A DNA stretch of 64,000 bases from the NCBI RefSeq assembly GCF_020615385.1, contig NZ_JAJAVB010000015.1, positions 77,047 through 141,046 of the forward strand, in the 5' to 3' direction. The position numbers were made by a program, and so were the translations under genes. This document shows, in pieces, positions 1 to 8,309 of this stretch. The notes below the pieces were generated by a model, which was given only the letters and a program-made list of their open reading frames with translations, was not told the origin of the DNA and made no database searches. Position 1 is the first letter of the stretch. Each line of letters starts with the position of its first letter. The stretch is from Jiella soli (lineage in GTDB: Bacteria; Pseudomonadota; Alphaproteobacteria; Rhizobiales; Rhizobiaceae).

Positions 1-1033
1 CGTCCAGATGGCGTCGGAGGATCTCGCCGTCCTCGTCGACCCGCTGGCGCCGGGCATCTCACTCGAGCCGTTCTTCGCGCTGATGCAGGACGACGGCGTC
101 CTCAAGGTCTTCCACGCCGCGCGCCAGGACGTCGAGATCATCCACAAGCTGAGTGGCAGCGTGCCGGCTCCCTTGTTCGACACGCAGGTTGCAGCGATGG
201 TCTGCGGCTTCGGCGATTCGATCGCCTACGACCAGCTCGTGGCGAAGACGACCAGCGGACACATCGACAAGACCTCGCGCTTCACCGACTGGCGCCGCCG
301 GCCGCTCAGCCAGCAGCAGCTCGAATATGCGCTGGCCGACGTCACCTATCTGCGCGACGTCTACGGGGTGCTGAAGGCGCAGCTCGACGCCGGCGGCCGC
401 AGCCACTGGCTCGACGAGGAGATGGCGATCCTCGCCGATCCCGGGACCTACGACCTTCATCCCGACGATGCCTGGAAGCGGCTGAAGCTCAGGGTGCGCA
501 AGCCGATCGAGCTCCAGATCCTGAAGGAGGTCGCGGCCTGGCGCGAGCGCGAAGCGCGCGAGACCGACAAGCCGCGTGGCCGCGTCCTGAAGGACGACGC
601 GATCTACGAGATCGCGCAGCAGCAGCCGAAGGACGAACAGGCCTTGTCGCGGTTGCGCAGCGTTTCGAAGGGCTTCGAGAGAAGCTCTGCCGGGCGAGCG
701 ATCATCGCCTGCGTGCAGCGCGCCCTCGCGGTTCCGAAGGCGGACTTGCCGGCCATTCCGCGGCCACCGCAGGTGCCGGAAGGCACCGCCGCGGCGGTCG
801 AGTTCCTCCGCGTGCTCCTGAAGATCGTCGTGGAGGAGGAGGGAGTCGCCGCCAAGATGATCGCCTCCGGCGACGAGCTGGAAAAGCTCGCCTGGAAGGG
901 CGAAGACGCAGACGTCCCTGCCCTGACCGGCTGGCGGCGGGAGATATTCGGCAACCGCGCGCTGGAACTTCTGACCGGGCGCACCGGCCTCGTCTATCGC
1001 GACCGCAAGGTCGAGGTGGTCCGCCTCGACTGA
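1..1033 (+). CDS. rnd: Ribonuclease D, C-terminal part (5' end outside window)
   Basis: 3'-5' exoribonuclease that trims tRNA and other stable RNA 3' ends. The frame is open from the first bases (V-Q precede the first ATG at 8), so the gene starts outside the window. What is visible is most of the DEDD exonuclease domain (FHAARQDVEII, DTQVAAM, then the YALADVTYL motif with the late exonuclease acidic residue) followed by the HRDC region and a C-terminal helical tail ending VEVVRLD. The size is as expected for RNase D lacking roughly its first 40 residues. It is followed by a 25-nt gap and a convergent small lipoprotein gene. Confidence 0.93.
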   Translation, partial: VQMASEDLAVLVDPLAPGISLEPFFALMQDDGVLKVFHAARQDVEIIHKLSGSVPAPLFDTQVAAMVCGFGDSIAYDQLVAKTTSGHIDKTSRFTDWRRRPLSQQQLEYALADVTYLRDVYGVLKAQLDAGGRSHWLDEEMAILADPGTYDLHPDDAWKRLKLRVRKPIELQILKEVAAWREREARETDKPRGRVLKDDAIYEIAQQQPKDEQALSRLRSVSKGFERSSAGRAIIACVQRALAVPKADLPAIPRPPQVPEGTAAAVEFLRVLLKIVVEEEGVAAKMIASGDELEKLAWKGEDADVPALTGWRREIFGNRALELLTGRTGLVYRDRKVEVVRLD

Positions 1034-1058
1034 CCGCGGGGCCTCGGACGGCGCGGCG

Positions 1059-1190
1059 TTACTGCGGCGCCGCCGGCGTGTTCAGCAATCCGACGTTCTG
1101 CTCCCAGCCGGCGCTCTTCACGTCGGGCGAAGGCTGCGCACAACCGGACAGGACGAGGGCGAACAGGATTGCGGCAGTCGCGGCCTTCAT
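1059..1190 (-). CDS. Small lipoprotein, 43 aa, unknown function
   Basis: A 43-residue reading frame with a short hydrophobic signal (residues 3-15) and a lipobox LSGC with Cys at 17, so a lipid-anchored mini-protein is likely. The ATG at 1190 is preceded by GGAGAAG at good spacing; an in-frame ATG five codons upstream is possible but has that Shine-Dalgarno sequence inside it. The mature part is about 27 residues and ends in an Ala/Pro-rich tail. I recognise no family. It converges on rnd. Confidence 0.62.
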   Translation of the reverse strand: MKAATAAILFALVLSGCAQPSPDVKSAGWEQNVGLLNTPAAPQ

Positions 1191-1361
1191 CGGGGGCTTC
1201 TCCATCAAGGCGGTACAACGGACGGCACGATGGGCCGGGCTGGCTCGTCGAAATATGGCGCAGTCATAGCAGCTTATCGCTGCTCGCGCGCCATCCACTT
1301 TCCAGATGCACCAATGCGAATTCGGCGCTAGCTTCCCCTTGGGAAGAAGATGGAGGTCGAA

Positions 1362-2066
1362 ATGCGCCTGCTGAGATCGAAGGTCGCCGGAGCCATCGCA
1401 GTCGGAGCCGTCGCACTCCTGCCCGGCCTCGAGCCCTCGGCGAACGCCACCGTCCTCCGGCATGCCCCCGGCGCGATCGCATCATCCGAGCGCGAAGCGG
1501 TCGCGCCGTCATCCTTCGCGACCTTCACCAACTCACGTGCCACGGCAGTCGCTCGCAAGCTCGCCGAAAACTATGTCGACTTCTCCTTCGACTACCCCGC
1601 CGACTGGACGATCGATCCCAAAACCGGGCGGCCGGACGCCATCAACTTCGTCAAAGTGATTCGTCCCCGCACCGGTGACTCGATCGATACGGAGACGTTC
1701 GCAGTTGGCTACTTCAAGGCGACAGGGGATCCCGACTTCGACGCAACGCTGATCCCGCAGCTCCTCAACCAGTTCAAGACGCAGTTCGCAGCGGGTTTTC
1801 CGAATTTCGTCGAGATCGACCGTGGCCCGACCAGCGTCAACGGTATCGCCGGCAGCCAGCTTCGCTTTCAGTCGACGGTCGACGGCGAGAGTGGCCGGGT
1901 GGTGATCTGGGGTCGGGTGATCCTGATCAAGCCGCAGAAGGCGACGACCGGCGTCACCCTCGTCCTCCTCGGCACCGACCACGCTCCAGAACTCCGCGGC
2001 ATCGACGATCTCGGAGTGGCGGGCGAACTGCCGGTCATCCTCGCCTCGTTCCGCTTCTCAGGATAA
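1362..2066 (+). CDS. Exported protein of unknown function, PsbP-like fold possible
   Basis: 234 residues from the ATG at 1362, chosen because GGAGG lies five bases upstream of it; an ATG four codons earlier would overlap this site. A hydrophobic N-terminal segment (about residues 8-25, ending SANA) looks like a Sec signal peptide. The mature domain begins with a VDFSFDYPADW segment, a pattern seen at the start of PsbP/DUF1795-type folds, and ends with a predicted strand (LASFRFSG). The fold suggestion is inference only. It stands alone, with short gaps to opposite-strand neighbours. Confidence 0.7.
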   Translation: MRLLRSKVAGAIAVGAVALLPGLEPSANATVLRHAPGAIASSEREAVAPSSFATFTNSRATAVARKLAENYVDFSFDYPADWTIDPKTGRPDAINFVKVIRPRTGDSIDTETFAVGYFKATGDPDFDATLIPQLLNQFKTQFAAGFPNFVEIDRGPTSVNGIAGSQLRFQSTVDGESGRVVIWGRVILIKPQKATTGVTLVLLGTDHAPELRGIDDLGVAGELPVILASFRFSG

Positions 2067-2141
2067 CTGGCGCCTTCGAGGACAGCCGCAGAAGCTCAGC
2101 CGCTCATGGGCGACCATCAGCGGCATCATGTCGTGATTCGA

Positions 2142-2465
2142 TCAGCGCGGCTCTTGCCCGGGGACGATTCCTCCCGAGGGCGTCGAGCCGAGGATCGTCG
2201 GTGTGACGCCGCCGACCAAGGGAAGAGCCGAAGGCACGCCATAGACGTCGCCCACACCGTAGAGCCAGGGAATCCCGCCGCCGCCGACCTGGTAGACGAT
2301 GCGGCCATCCGGCAGCCGGACCGGGCGGGCGGCCTCCCGCTCGCGCGGAGAAAGGATGACGCCGGGGCCGCGCGGCTGCGACCAGCTTTGCGCGACGGCT
2401 GGATATCCCGAGGCGACAATCGCCGCCAGGGCAAAGAGCGCGGCGCGGGAACTGTTCAGCTTCAT
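2142..2465 (-). CDS. Small secreted protein of unknown function
   Basis: 107 residues. A Sec signal peptide is clear: MKLNSSR, a hydrophobic core to about residue 20, then a PAVAQ-type cleavage site. The mature part is glycine/proline rich (GVILSPRERE, PDGRIVYQVGGGG, GGVTPTILG, GGIVPGQEP). AGGAG sits upstream of the ATG at 2465. Its stop-proximal VPGQEPR resembles the LVPGQIPR end of the lipoprotein encoded just upstream (2521-2688), so the two may be related paralogues in one transcription unit. No known family recognised. Confidence 0.68.
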   Translation of the reverse strand: MKLNSSRAALFALAAIVASGYPAVAQSWSQPRGPGVILSPREREAARPVRLPDGRIVYQVGGGGIPWLYGVGDVYGVPSALPLVGGVTPTILGSTPSGGIVPGQEPR

Positions 2466-2520
2466 CGATCATCTCCTCTTGCCGCTCGCCCGCAGTGCCG
2501 GTGCAAGCCATCCGCCATCA

Positions 2521-2688
2521 TCATCTCGGAATCTGTCCCGGAACGAGCCCATGCGACGGCGTGTCGAAGCCGGGACCGAGGAACGGCTGCCGGCGATGGA
2601 ACTCGCTCCGCTCGCCGCCGCCATCGGACGCCGTCGTACAACCGGCGAGGGTCAGGGCGAGGACGAACACGGCAATCGGCGAGCGCAA
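2521..2688 (-). CDS. Small lipoprotein, 55 aa, TTG start
   Basis: A 55-residue frame starting with TTG at 2688, seven bases after AAGGAG. The protein has a short basic N-terminus (MRSPIAV), a hydrophobic core and a lipobox LAGC with Cys at 17, followed by a polar tail ending LVPGQIPR. The codon pattern, lipobox and ribosome site together make it convincing despite its size and non-ATG start. It is co-directional with the secreted protein at 2142-2465, 55 bases away, whose C-terminus it resembles. Function unknown. Confidence 0.62.
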   Translation of the reverse strand: MRSPIAVFVLALTLAGCTTASDGGGERSEFHRRQPFLGPGFDTPSHGLVPGQIPR

Positions 2689-2801
2689 GGCGGAACTCCT
2701 TGAAGACCTCGCATCAACGGACGACGAGGCGCATGGTTGCGCTTTGCGTTACCTGTCGGCGCGCGTGGCGGCACCACAGCGCGCTCGATGAAGCGTCCGG
2801 C

Positions 2802-3407
2802 CTATGGCTGCTTCGCGCCTGGCGCTTCGCTCTCGCGGGTGAGCCAGGTCAGAAGCTCCCGGATCGGGGCACGCACGTCCTTGCTGGACTGCCCACCGGT
2901 CATGCAGAACATGGTGGCCAGCTTGCCCTTCACGGTCCACAGATAGGCCGGGACGCTATAGGCCTTCAGCTTGCTGGCAAGGACATAGTCGCGCCTGACG
3001 AGCGTCTTCTCGCCGAGGGTGAAGCTCAGCGGCGCGCTGCGCTGGGCAAAGCGGTCGGAGCGCACCAGAGGGTCTTTCGCCAGCACCGGGCGCAGCACCT
3101 TGGCCTTTTCCGTCAGCCAGAATTCATAGTCCGACCAGGGCATCAGCTTGTCGTCCATGATGAAGTCGATGTCGATCGGATAGGAACCGGGTGGCCGTTC
3201 CGGTCCAAGCGCATAAAGGCAGGACAGGCCGACGGGACAGCCCGGCCCGACGCATTCGAAGCGCTGACCGATCTCCATCACCGCGTCCGCGGGCGGACCG
3301 GAGCGCCATGCGGGCAGCGGATCGGACGGCTCCGCCGGCTGGGCGAAGGCAGGCGCCACGCCGAGCGCGGCGATGGCGAACAAGGCCGTGGCAACAGGAC
3401 GGATCAT
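2802..3407 (-). CDS. Exported protein of unknown function
   Basis: 201 residues with a clear Sec signal peptide (MIRPVATALFAIAALGVAPAF, cleavage near AFAQ). The mature domain has Cys residues at ECVGPGC, SCLYALG and MFCMTGG, suggesting disulfides in the periplasm, and a charged C-terminus. AGGGAG lies about ten bases upstream of the ATG. No family recognised. Divergent from the aldo/keto reductase at 3595 with 187 bases between them. Confidence 0.72.
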   Translation of the reverse strand: MIRPVATALFAIAALGVAPAFAQPAEPSDPLPAWRSGPPADAVMEIGQRFECVGPGCPVGLSCLYALGPERPPGSYPIDIDFIMDDKLMPWSDYEFWLTEKAKVLRPVLAKDPLVRSDRFAQRSAPLSFTLGEKTLVRRDYVLASKLKAYSVPAYLWTVKGKLATMFCMTGGQSSKDVRAPIRELLTWLTRESEAPGAKQP

Positions 3408-3594
3408 GCCGGGCGCTCTCCCTTGCGACCGTCGCCGACAGCAGGAACGCGGCGATCAGGCGCCCATTATTCCGGCCGCGGCTTGACGGGGCCTTACCGC
3501 CGGACGGGCGGCGGGAGGGACCGGTCGATCCGCGAAAGATCGTGCGCTATATGCCGATGTCTCGCATCAACTTTCCGTCAAACGAGGTTTCCCA

Positions 3595-4632
3595 ATGCCC
3601 TACGCCGCGTCCGACGAGCGATATCAATCCATGCCATACCGGCGGGTCGGACGCTCAGGCCTGCACCTTCCGGCTATTTCGCTCGGCCTCTGGCAGAACT
3701 TCGGCGGTGTCGACCGCTTTGAGACCGGCCGCGCCATCCTGAGGCGCGCCTTCGACCGGGGCGTCACGCATTTCGACCTCGCTAACAATTACGGCCCGCC
3801 CTACGGCTCGGCGGAAGAGAATTTCGGCCGCTGGCTCGCCATGGACTTCGCGCCCTATCGCGACGAGCTGATCGTCTCGTCCAAGGCCGGCTACGACATG
3901 TGGCCCGGGCCCTACGGCAACTTTGGCTCGCGCAAATATCTGATCGCCTCGCTCGACCAGAGCCTGAAGCGCATGGGCCTCGACTATGTCGACATCTTCT
4001 ACCACCACCGGCCCGATCCGGAGACGCCGCTCGAAGAGACCATGGGCGCGCTCGACCAGATCGTGCGCTCCGGGCGGGCGCTCTATGTCGGCATCTCCTC
4101 CTACTCCCCGGAGCTGACCCGCAAGGCCTACGGGATCCTGAAGGAGCAGCGCACGCCCTTCATCATCCACCAGCCCTCCTATTCGATGCTGAACCGCTGG
4201 GTCGAGGACGGCCTGCTCGAGACGCTTTCCGACCTCGGTCTCGGCTGCATCGCCTTCTCGCCCCTCGCGCAGGGCCTCCTCACCCGCAAATATCTTTCAG
4301 GCGTTCCCGCGGACTCGCGGGCAGCGCAGGAACGCTCGCTCAAGCCGGACATGTTGAGCGAGGCGAATATCGAGCGGATCCGGAAGCTCACCGCTATCGC
4401 CGAGCGGCGCGGCCAGAGCCTTGCCCAGATGGCGATCGCCTGGGTGCTGCGGCGGCCCGAGGTGACGTCGGCGCTGATCGGCGCCCGCACCGTGGAACAG
4501 TTCGACGATTCGCTTCGCGCGCTCGACCGCCTGGACTTCACCGACCAGGAACTCGCCGAAATCGATACGCATGCCGAGGAGGGCGGCATCGACCTCTGGC
4601 GCAAGCAGTCGCAGGTGAGGAAGGACGACTAA
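3595..4632 (+). CDS. Aldo/keto reductase, YghZ (L-glyceraldehyde 3-phosphate reductase) type
   Basis: 345-residue NADP-dependent TIM-barrel reductase. The catalytic tetrad of the aldo/keto reductase superfamily is visible: Asp61 and Tyr66 (DLANNYG), Lys97 (SSKAGY) and His in YHHR at about 137. The MPYRRVGRSGLHLPAISLG opening, the MWPGPYG loop and the SQV tail match the YghZ/Gpr subgroup, which reduces L-glyceraldehyde 3-phosphate and methylglyoxal. GAGG precedes the ATG at 3595. Family assignment is strong; substrate is inferred from the family. It converges on the Crp/Fnr gene through a gap rich in palindromes. Confidence 0.9.
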   Translation: MPYAASDERYQSMPYRRVGRSGLHLPAISLGLWQNFGGVDRFETGRAILRRAFDRGVTHFDLANNYGPPYGSAEENFGRWLAMDFAPYRDELIVSSKAGYDMWPGPYGNFGSRKYLIASLDQSLKRMGLDYVDIFYHHRPDPETPLEETMGALDQIVRSGRALYVGISSYSPELTRKAYGILKEQRTPFIIHQPSYSMLNRWVEDGLLETLSDLGLGCIAFSPLAQGLLTRKYLSGVPADSRAAQERSLKPDMLSEANIERIRKLTAIAERRGQSLAQMAIAWVLRRPEVTSALIGARTVEQFDDSLRALDRLDFTDQELAEIDTHAEEGGIDLWRKQSQVRKDD

Positions 4633-4703
4633 GGCCGCCCCGCGCCACGAAGGCGGAAAGCCCTGGGCACGAGCGTCTCCTATGGTTTGCGGCGCAGGGA
4701 GAT

Positions 4704-4731
4704 GGACCCTCGGCGGGGGCTCCGAGGGTCC
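4704..4731. repeat. Perfect 10-bp hairpin in convergent gap
   Basis: GGACCCTCGG and CCGAGGGTCC are exact reverse complements separated by eight bases. The element lies 71 bases past the aldo/keto reductase stop, in the gap before the convergent Crp/Fnr gene. It could terminate either transcript, although no T-run follows on either strand. Confidence 0.6.
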
Positions 4732-4776
4732 GTTGCATCTGGCGGCGAGCGGGGCGTTCTCGCCAGTCGATGGTCG

Positions 4777-4801
4777 GGGGAGGAAACTTGTCGTCCTCCC
4801 C
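4777..4801. repeat. Perfect 8-bp hairpin in convergent gap
   Basis: GGGGAGGA and TCCTCCCC flank a nine-base loop. This is the second strong hairpin in the 298-base gap between two convergent genes. On the minus strand it would be the first hairpin downstream of the CRP-type palindrome at 4840-4855. Confidence 0.55.
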
Positions 4802-4839
4802 GTGACGAAGCGACCATAGAAGGTCCAGCTCTATCCGGC

Positions 4840-4855
4840 TGTGACGTACGTCACA
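4840..4855. promoter_or_regulatory. Perfect CRP-type palindrome TGTGA-N6-TCACA
   Basis: TGTGACGTACGTCACA is a 16-bp perfect palindrome that matches the enterobacterial CRP consensus TGTGA-N6-TCACA exactly. It lies downstream of both flanking genes, 76 bases beyond the stop of a Crp/Fnr-family gene. A candidate target is therefore an unannotated transcript in this gap. Binding is inferred, not shown. Confidence 0.5.
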
Positions 4856-4930
4856 CCCCGGACAGTGGCTCGACTGCGACTGGCTCTAGCGTGATGAGTT
4901 CGGACGTCGGACAGCCTGGCTCCGGCCGCG

Positions 4931-5659
4931 TCAGGGTTCGACGGCAAGCGCTTCGAGCGCTGCCTTGTCCGGCACGATCAGCCAGCCGTTCCGCAGGTCG
5001 ACGAGACCCCTGCGCTGCCAGGCCTTGAGGCAGCGATTGACGTTCTCGCGGGAGCTGCCGATGATATTGGCCAGCTCGGTCTGGGACATTGCCAGTTTCG
5101 CGCCCTGCTTCCCGACATGGCAACCGGGCGACTCGATCGCGCGCAGGAGCGCCTTTGCCAGCCGGGCGGGAATTTCCAGAAAGGCGAGTTCGGTCATTCG
5201 CTCGTCCGAGCGCCGCAGCCGGTGGCACAGGAGTTCGAGCAGCTTCAAGGCGGATTTGGGATGGCGCTCCAGAAGCGCGAAGACGTCCCGTCGCTCCAGA
5301 ACGAGAAGCGTGCAGTTGGTCAGCGCCGTCGCGGCCGCCGAGCGTTCGCCGCCATCGATCAGCGCCATCTCGCCGAACACTTCGCCCGGATTGAGATCGG
5401 TCAGCACGATCTCCCGTGCCTTGTGGGTGATGACACTGATGCGGACGGTTCCAACCACGATCGCCATCATGCTCTGACCGGGCGAACCCATCTGGAAGAT
5501 CGGGTCGCCGGCCTGATAGCGCCGGGTGAAGGCGTAAGAGGCAAGCTCGCGGCGATTGCGCTCGTCGAGCGCCTGGAAGATGACGCAACTGCCGAGCAGC
5601 CGCTCGCGATCTTCCACCGACCGGTCCAGCTGGTCCTGGCGACCCTCGACGGCCGTCAC
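4931..5659 (-). CDS. Crp/Fnr-family transcriptional regulator
   Basis: 242 residues. The N-terminal cyclic-nucleotide-binding-type beta barrel (about residues 25-145; GSPGQSMMAIVVGTVRI, PGEVFGEMALIDGGERSAAATA) has the GE...R.A phosphate-cassette pattern, so cAMP binding is plausible. The C-terminal winged helix (about 150-225) contains SQTELANIIGSSRENVNRCLKAW, very close to the Crp recognition helix. No Fnr-type cysteine cluster is seen. The start is GTG at 5659, six bases after GGGAGG. It is divergent from the FecR/cyclase operon, and the nucleotide cyclase at 6465 could supply its ligand. Confidence 0.88.
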   Translation of the reverse strand: MTAVEGRQDQLDRSVEDRERLLGSCVIFQALDERNRRELASYAFTRRYQAGDPIFQMGSPGQSMMAIVVGTVRISVITHKAREIVLTDLNPGEVFGEMALIDGGERSAAATALTNCTLLVLERRDVFALLERHPKSALKLLELLCHRLRRSDERMTELAFLEIPARLAKALLRAIESPGCHVGKQGAKLAMSQTELANIIGSSRENVNRCLKAWQRRGLVDLRNGWLIVPDKAALEALAVEP

Positions 5660-5716
5660 ATCGTCCCTCCCCGTCAGTCGGGCAGCGCTCGCGGACGAGC
5701 CGCCCGAAGCAACTCA

Positions 5717-5739
5717 GCCCGCTTCGCCGCGAAGCGGGC
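5717..5739. repeat. Perfect 10-bp hairpin upstream of the Crp/Fnr gene
   Basis: GCCCGCTTCG and CGAAGCGGGC enclose a three-base loop. It lies 58-80 bases upstream of the Crp/Fnr start and 210 bases upstream of the FecR start, inside the 290-base divergent promoter region 5660-5949. It could act as a leader hairpin or as an operator; nothing else recognisable was seen in this gap. Confidence 0.5.
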
Positions 5740-5949
5740 GCCGCCACATTGCCGCTTCCCGGACCGTCAGGCAAGAAGACAACGTCACGAACGGCCTCCA
5801 TGGTCGCCCCTGCGAGACGTGGTCCAAATCAGGCCTGAACGGCGTGACGGTCCCGCCGTTTGAACGACGCTTCCCCCAGTGCCATGATGAACGCGCGGCA
5901 ATGCGCGTGCGCGGCAAACCCGCCGACGCTCCGGAAAGGCAGGTCTGCG

Positions 5950-6462
5950 ATGAAGACGATGCAAAACGGCATTGCGGCAGTCCTCTTCGTGTGGGCGATG
6001 CTTTCTGTGACGTCAGGTCTCGCCCAAGGCTTGGCAGGCTGCGAGACGAGGGCACTGACGGACCCGCCGCGGCAGGCCTATCGCTGCCCCGGCGGCATCG
6101 TCATCGAGGCGGAGGCAGCCGCGCAGTTCGACCTCGCACCGGTCTCGGCCGGTCCTGGTGTCGCCGAGATCACCGGAAGCGCCGCCTATTTCGATCTGGG
6201 TCCGCAATCCGAGGGCTTCCAGGTCCGCACGCCTCAGGCCATCGCCACCGTCCGCGGGACCGTCTTCGTCGTCGCGGTCGCGGATCAAACGACGTCGGTC
6301 TTCGTCGTGGAAGGCGAGGTAGCGGTTTCGCGCTTGGGCGGCGCGGACACGGTGCTGCTGAATCCCGGAGAAGGCGTCGATGTGGTGGCTGGCGAACCGC
6401 TCACCGCGCGACGCTGGCCGCAGCCTCGCGTCAACGCGCTTCTGGCGAGATTCGGCCGCTGA
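5950..6462 (+). CDS. Secreted FecR-domain protein
   Basis: 170 residues from the ATG at 5950 (AGG upstream). An N-terminal signal peptide (about 1-24, ending GLAQG) is followed by a FecR-type domain: AEITGSAAYFDLGPQSEGFQVRTPQA, then the hallmark IATVRGTVFVV and VFVVEGEVAV and the LNPGEGVDVVAGE strand. There is no anti-sigma N-terminal domain and no transmembrane anchor, so this is the free periplasmic form. Its stop is two bases before the start of a CHASE2 nucleotide cyclase, a pairing often seen in alphaproteobacteria, so it probably acts as an extracytoplasmic partner of that sensor. Confidence 0.83.
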   Translation: MKTMQNGIAAVLFVWAMLSVTSGLAQGLAGCETRALTDPPRQAYRCPGGIVIEAEAAAQFDLAPVSAGPGVAEITGSAAYFDLGPQSEGFQVRTPQAIATVRGTVFVVAVADQTTSVFVVEGEVAVSRLGGADTVLLNPGEGVDVVAGEPLTARRWPQPRVNALLARFGR

Positions 6463-6464
6463 TC

Positions 6465-8309
6465 ATGCGCCCGCTCGCTCGACTCCCGCTCGCGCTGGCG
6501 ATGGCCGGCGCCCTTGCCGCCGGCGGCTGGGCGAGCTGGCTCGCCTCCGGCCACATGGCCGGGCGTGCCGGGCCCCTCGATCGGATCGAGGCGCCACTCG
6601 CCGACCTGCGGCTGCTGATCGGCGGGCCGAGACGAGGGCCCCGGCAGGTGGCGATCGTGGCGATCGACGACCGCACGATCAACGCCGAGGGAGGCTATCC
6701 GCTCGATCGCGCCCGGATGGCTTCTCTCCTGAAGGCGATCAAGGACGCCGGCGCCAGGGCGGCCGCGCTCGACATCCTCTTCGCCGATCCTGGTCCCGCG
6801 ACCTCCGACCACGCGCTCGCCGCGGCTCTTGCAGGTCTTCCAAGCGTTATCGCGGCCGCCGGCCTCTTCGACACGGACACGGCGCAGCCGATCGTGCCGG
6901 CAAGCCGGCAGGAACTCTGGCCGCAGACCGGCTTCGCCGAAGCCGCGAGCGTCGGCATGGTCAACATCTCCTCCGACTCCGCCGGAACTCCCCGGCATCT
7001 GCCGCTGATCATCAACACCTCGCGCGGGCTTACGCCGTCGCTGCCGCTGCGCGCGGCCGGACTGTTCACGCGGTCCGAACCGGTGCTTGCGAGCGAGACC
7101 GTCACACTCGGCGAGGACAGCCGCCGCCTCGACATCGGCTGGAGCATGCCGCTGCGATTCTATGGTCCGCGCGGCACGATCACGACGATCTCCGCCGAAG
7201 ACGTCTTCGCGCATCGTGATTCCGGCCGCCTCACGGGACGTATCGCCATCGTCGGTGTCACCGCCACCGCGATCGGCGACACGTTCGCGACGCCCTTCGA
7301 CGCGGTCACGCCGGGCGTCGAGGTGCTGGCCACCGGCATCGGCAATCTCATCGACGGCTCCGGCCTCGTGCGCGACGGTGGCATTCGCCGGATCGACGGG
7401 GCGGCGGCGGTGATCCTGGCGATCGGCGGCGTCCTCGCCGTCTGCCTGCTTCCGCCGACGCTCGGACTGTCGGTGGCGGCCGCGGCGCTGCTTGGCTGGC
7501 TCGCCGCTATTACGGTCGGCTTTGCGGGAGGCTATTGGTTCAGCGCCGCCCTGCCCCTCGCCGCCGCCCTGCCCCCGCTCGGCTCAGTGGCGGCGCTCCG
7601 CCAGATCCGCGATCGCCGCGAGGCTCGCGCCCTCGCCAAGGCTGAGGAAGCGCTCCGCCGGTTCCAGCCCTCGTCGCTCGTCCGCAGGATCGAGACCGAT
7701 CCGACCTTCCTCGCCGAACCGACGGAACAGAACGTCGCGATCCTGTTCATCGACCTCGCCGGCTTCACCGGATCGAGCGAAAAGCTCGGACCCGTCGGCA
7801 CACGGGCGCTGCTGAAGGAGTTCCACACCCTCGTCGTCAACGAGACGACGGCCCGCGGCGGCGTTGTGATGAGTTTCATGGGCGACGGCGCGATGATCGT
7901 GTTCGGGATTCCGGATGCATCCGCCGACGATGCCTCGCGGGCCCTGAGGACCGCCTTCTCGATGATTGCAGCGACCGAGGCCTGGATCGCCCGAGCCGAC
8001 CGTGCCACCTCAGTCACCGGCGTCCGTCTCGGAGCCCATTTCGGTCCGGTCGTTCTCTCCCGCCTCGGCCATGACAGCCATCAGCACATTGCTGCGACCG
8101 GTGACAGCGTGAACGTGACCAGCCGGCTCCTGGAAGTGGCAAAGCTTCATGACGCCACGATCGCCGCGTCTTCGGAGATCGTGGCCGCGGCCGCCATCGA
8201 TGGCGGCTGCCAGGGACGGCCGGGCGATGTCCGGGAGGTGGCGATCAGGGGGCGCGCCGAACCGATGACCGTCCATCTGTGGCAGCCGCACGAGATCCTC
8301 ACCGCCTGA
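6465..8309 (+). CDS. CHASE2-domain class III nucleotide cyclase
   Basis: 614 residues: a transmembrane helix near residues 5-27, a periplasmic CHASE2 sensor domain (about 30-305; VAIVAIDDRTI, YPLDRARMASLL), three membrane helices (about 310-375), then a class III cyclase domain (about 420-600). The metal-binding Asp in FIDLAGF (about 428) and Asp474 in FMGDG are present, as are the transition-state Asn and Arg of GDSVNVTSRL. The usual adenine-recognising Lys is Ser470, and the usual Asp partner aligns with a His in HQHIAATGD, so base specificity cannot be assumed. The start at 6465 is two bases after the FecR stop, implying translational coupling. Confidence 0.87.
   Translation: MRPLARLPLALAMAGALAAGGWASWLASGHMAGRAGPLDRIEAPLADLRLLIGGPRRGPRQVAIVAIDDRTINAEGGYPLDRARMASLLKAIKDAGARAAALDILFADPGPATSDHALAAALAGLPSVIAAAGLFDTDTAQPIVPASRQELWPQTGFAEAASVGMVNISSDSAGTPRHLPLIINTSRGLTPSLPLRAAGLFTRSEPVLASETVTLGEDSRRLDIGWSMPLRFYGPRGTITTISAEDVFAHRDSGRLTGRIAIVGVTATAIGDTFATPFDAVTPGVEVLATGIGNLIDGSGLVRDGGIRRIDGAAAVILAIGGVLAVCLLPPTLGLSVAAAALLGWLAAITVGFAGGYWFSAALPLAAALPPLGSVAALRQIRDRREARALAKAEEALRRFQPSSLVRRIETDPTFLAEPTEQNVAILFIDLAGFTGSSEKLGPVGTRALLKEFHTLVVNETTARGGVVMSFMGDGAMIVFGIPDASADDASRALRTAFSMIAATEAWIARADRATSVTGVRLGAHFGPVVLSRLGHDSHQHIAATGDSVNVTSRLLEVAKLHDATIAASSEIVAAAAIDGGCQGRPGDVREVAIRGRAEPMTVHLWQPHEILTA

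Noticed and set aside
2106..3722. A 538-codon plus-strand frame across three small minus-strand genes
   Set aside because: The minus-strand genes have signal peptides or lipoboxes and good ribosome sites; the plus frame has neither.
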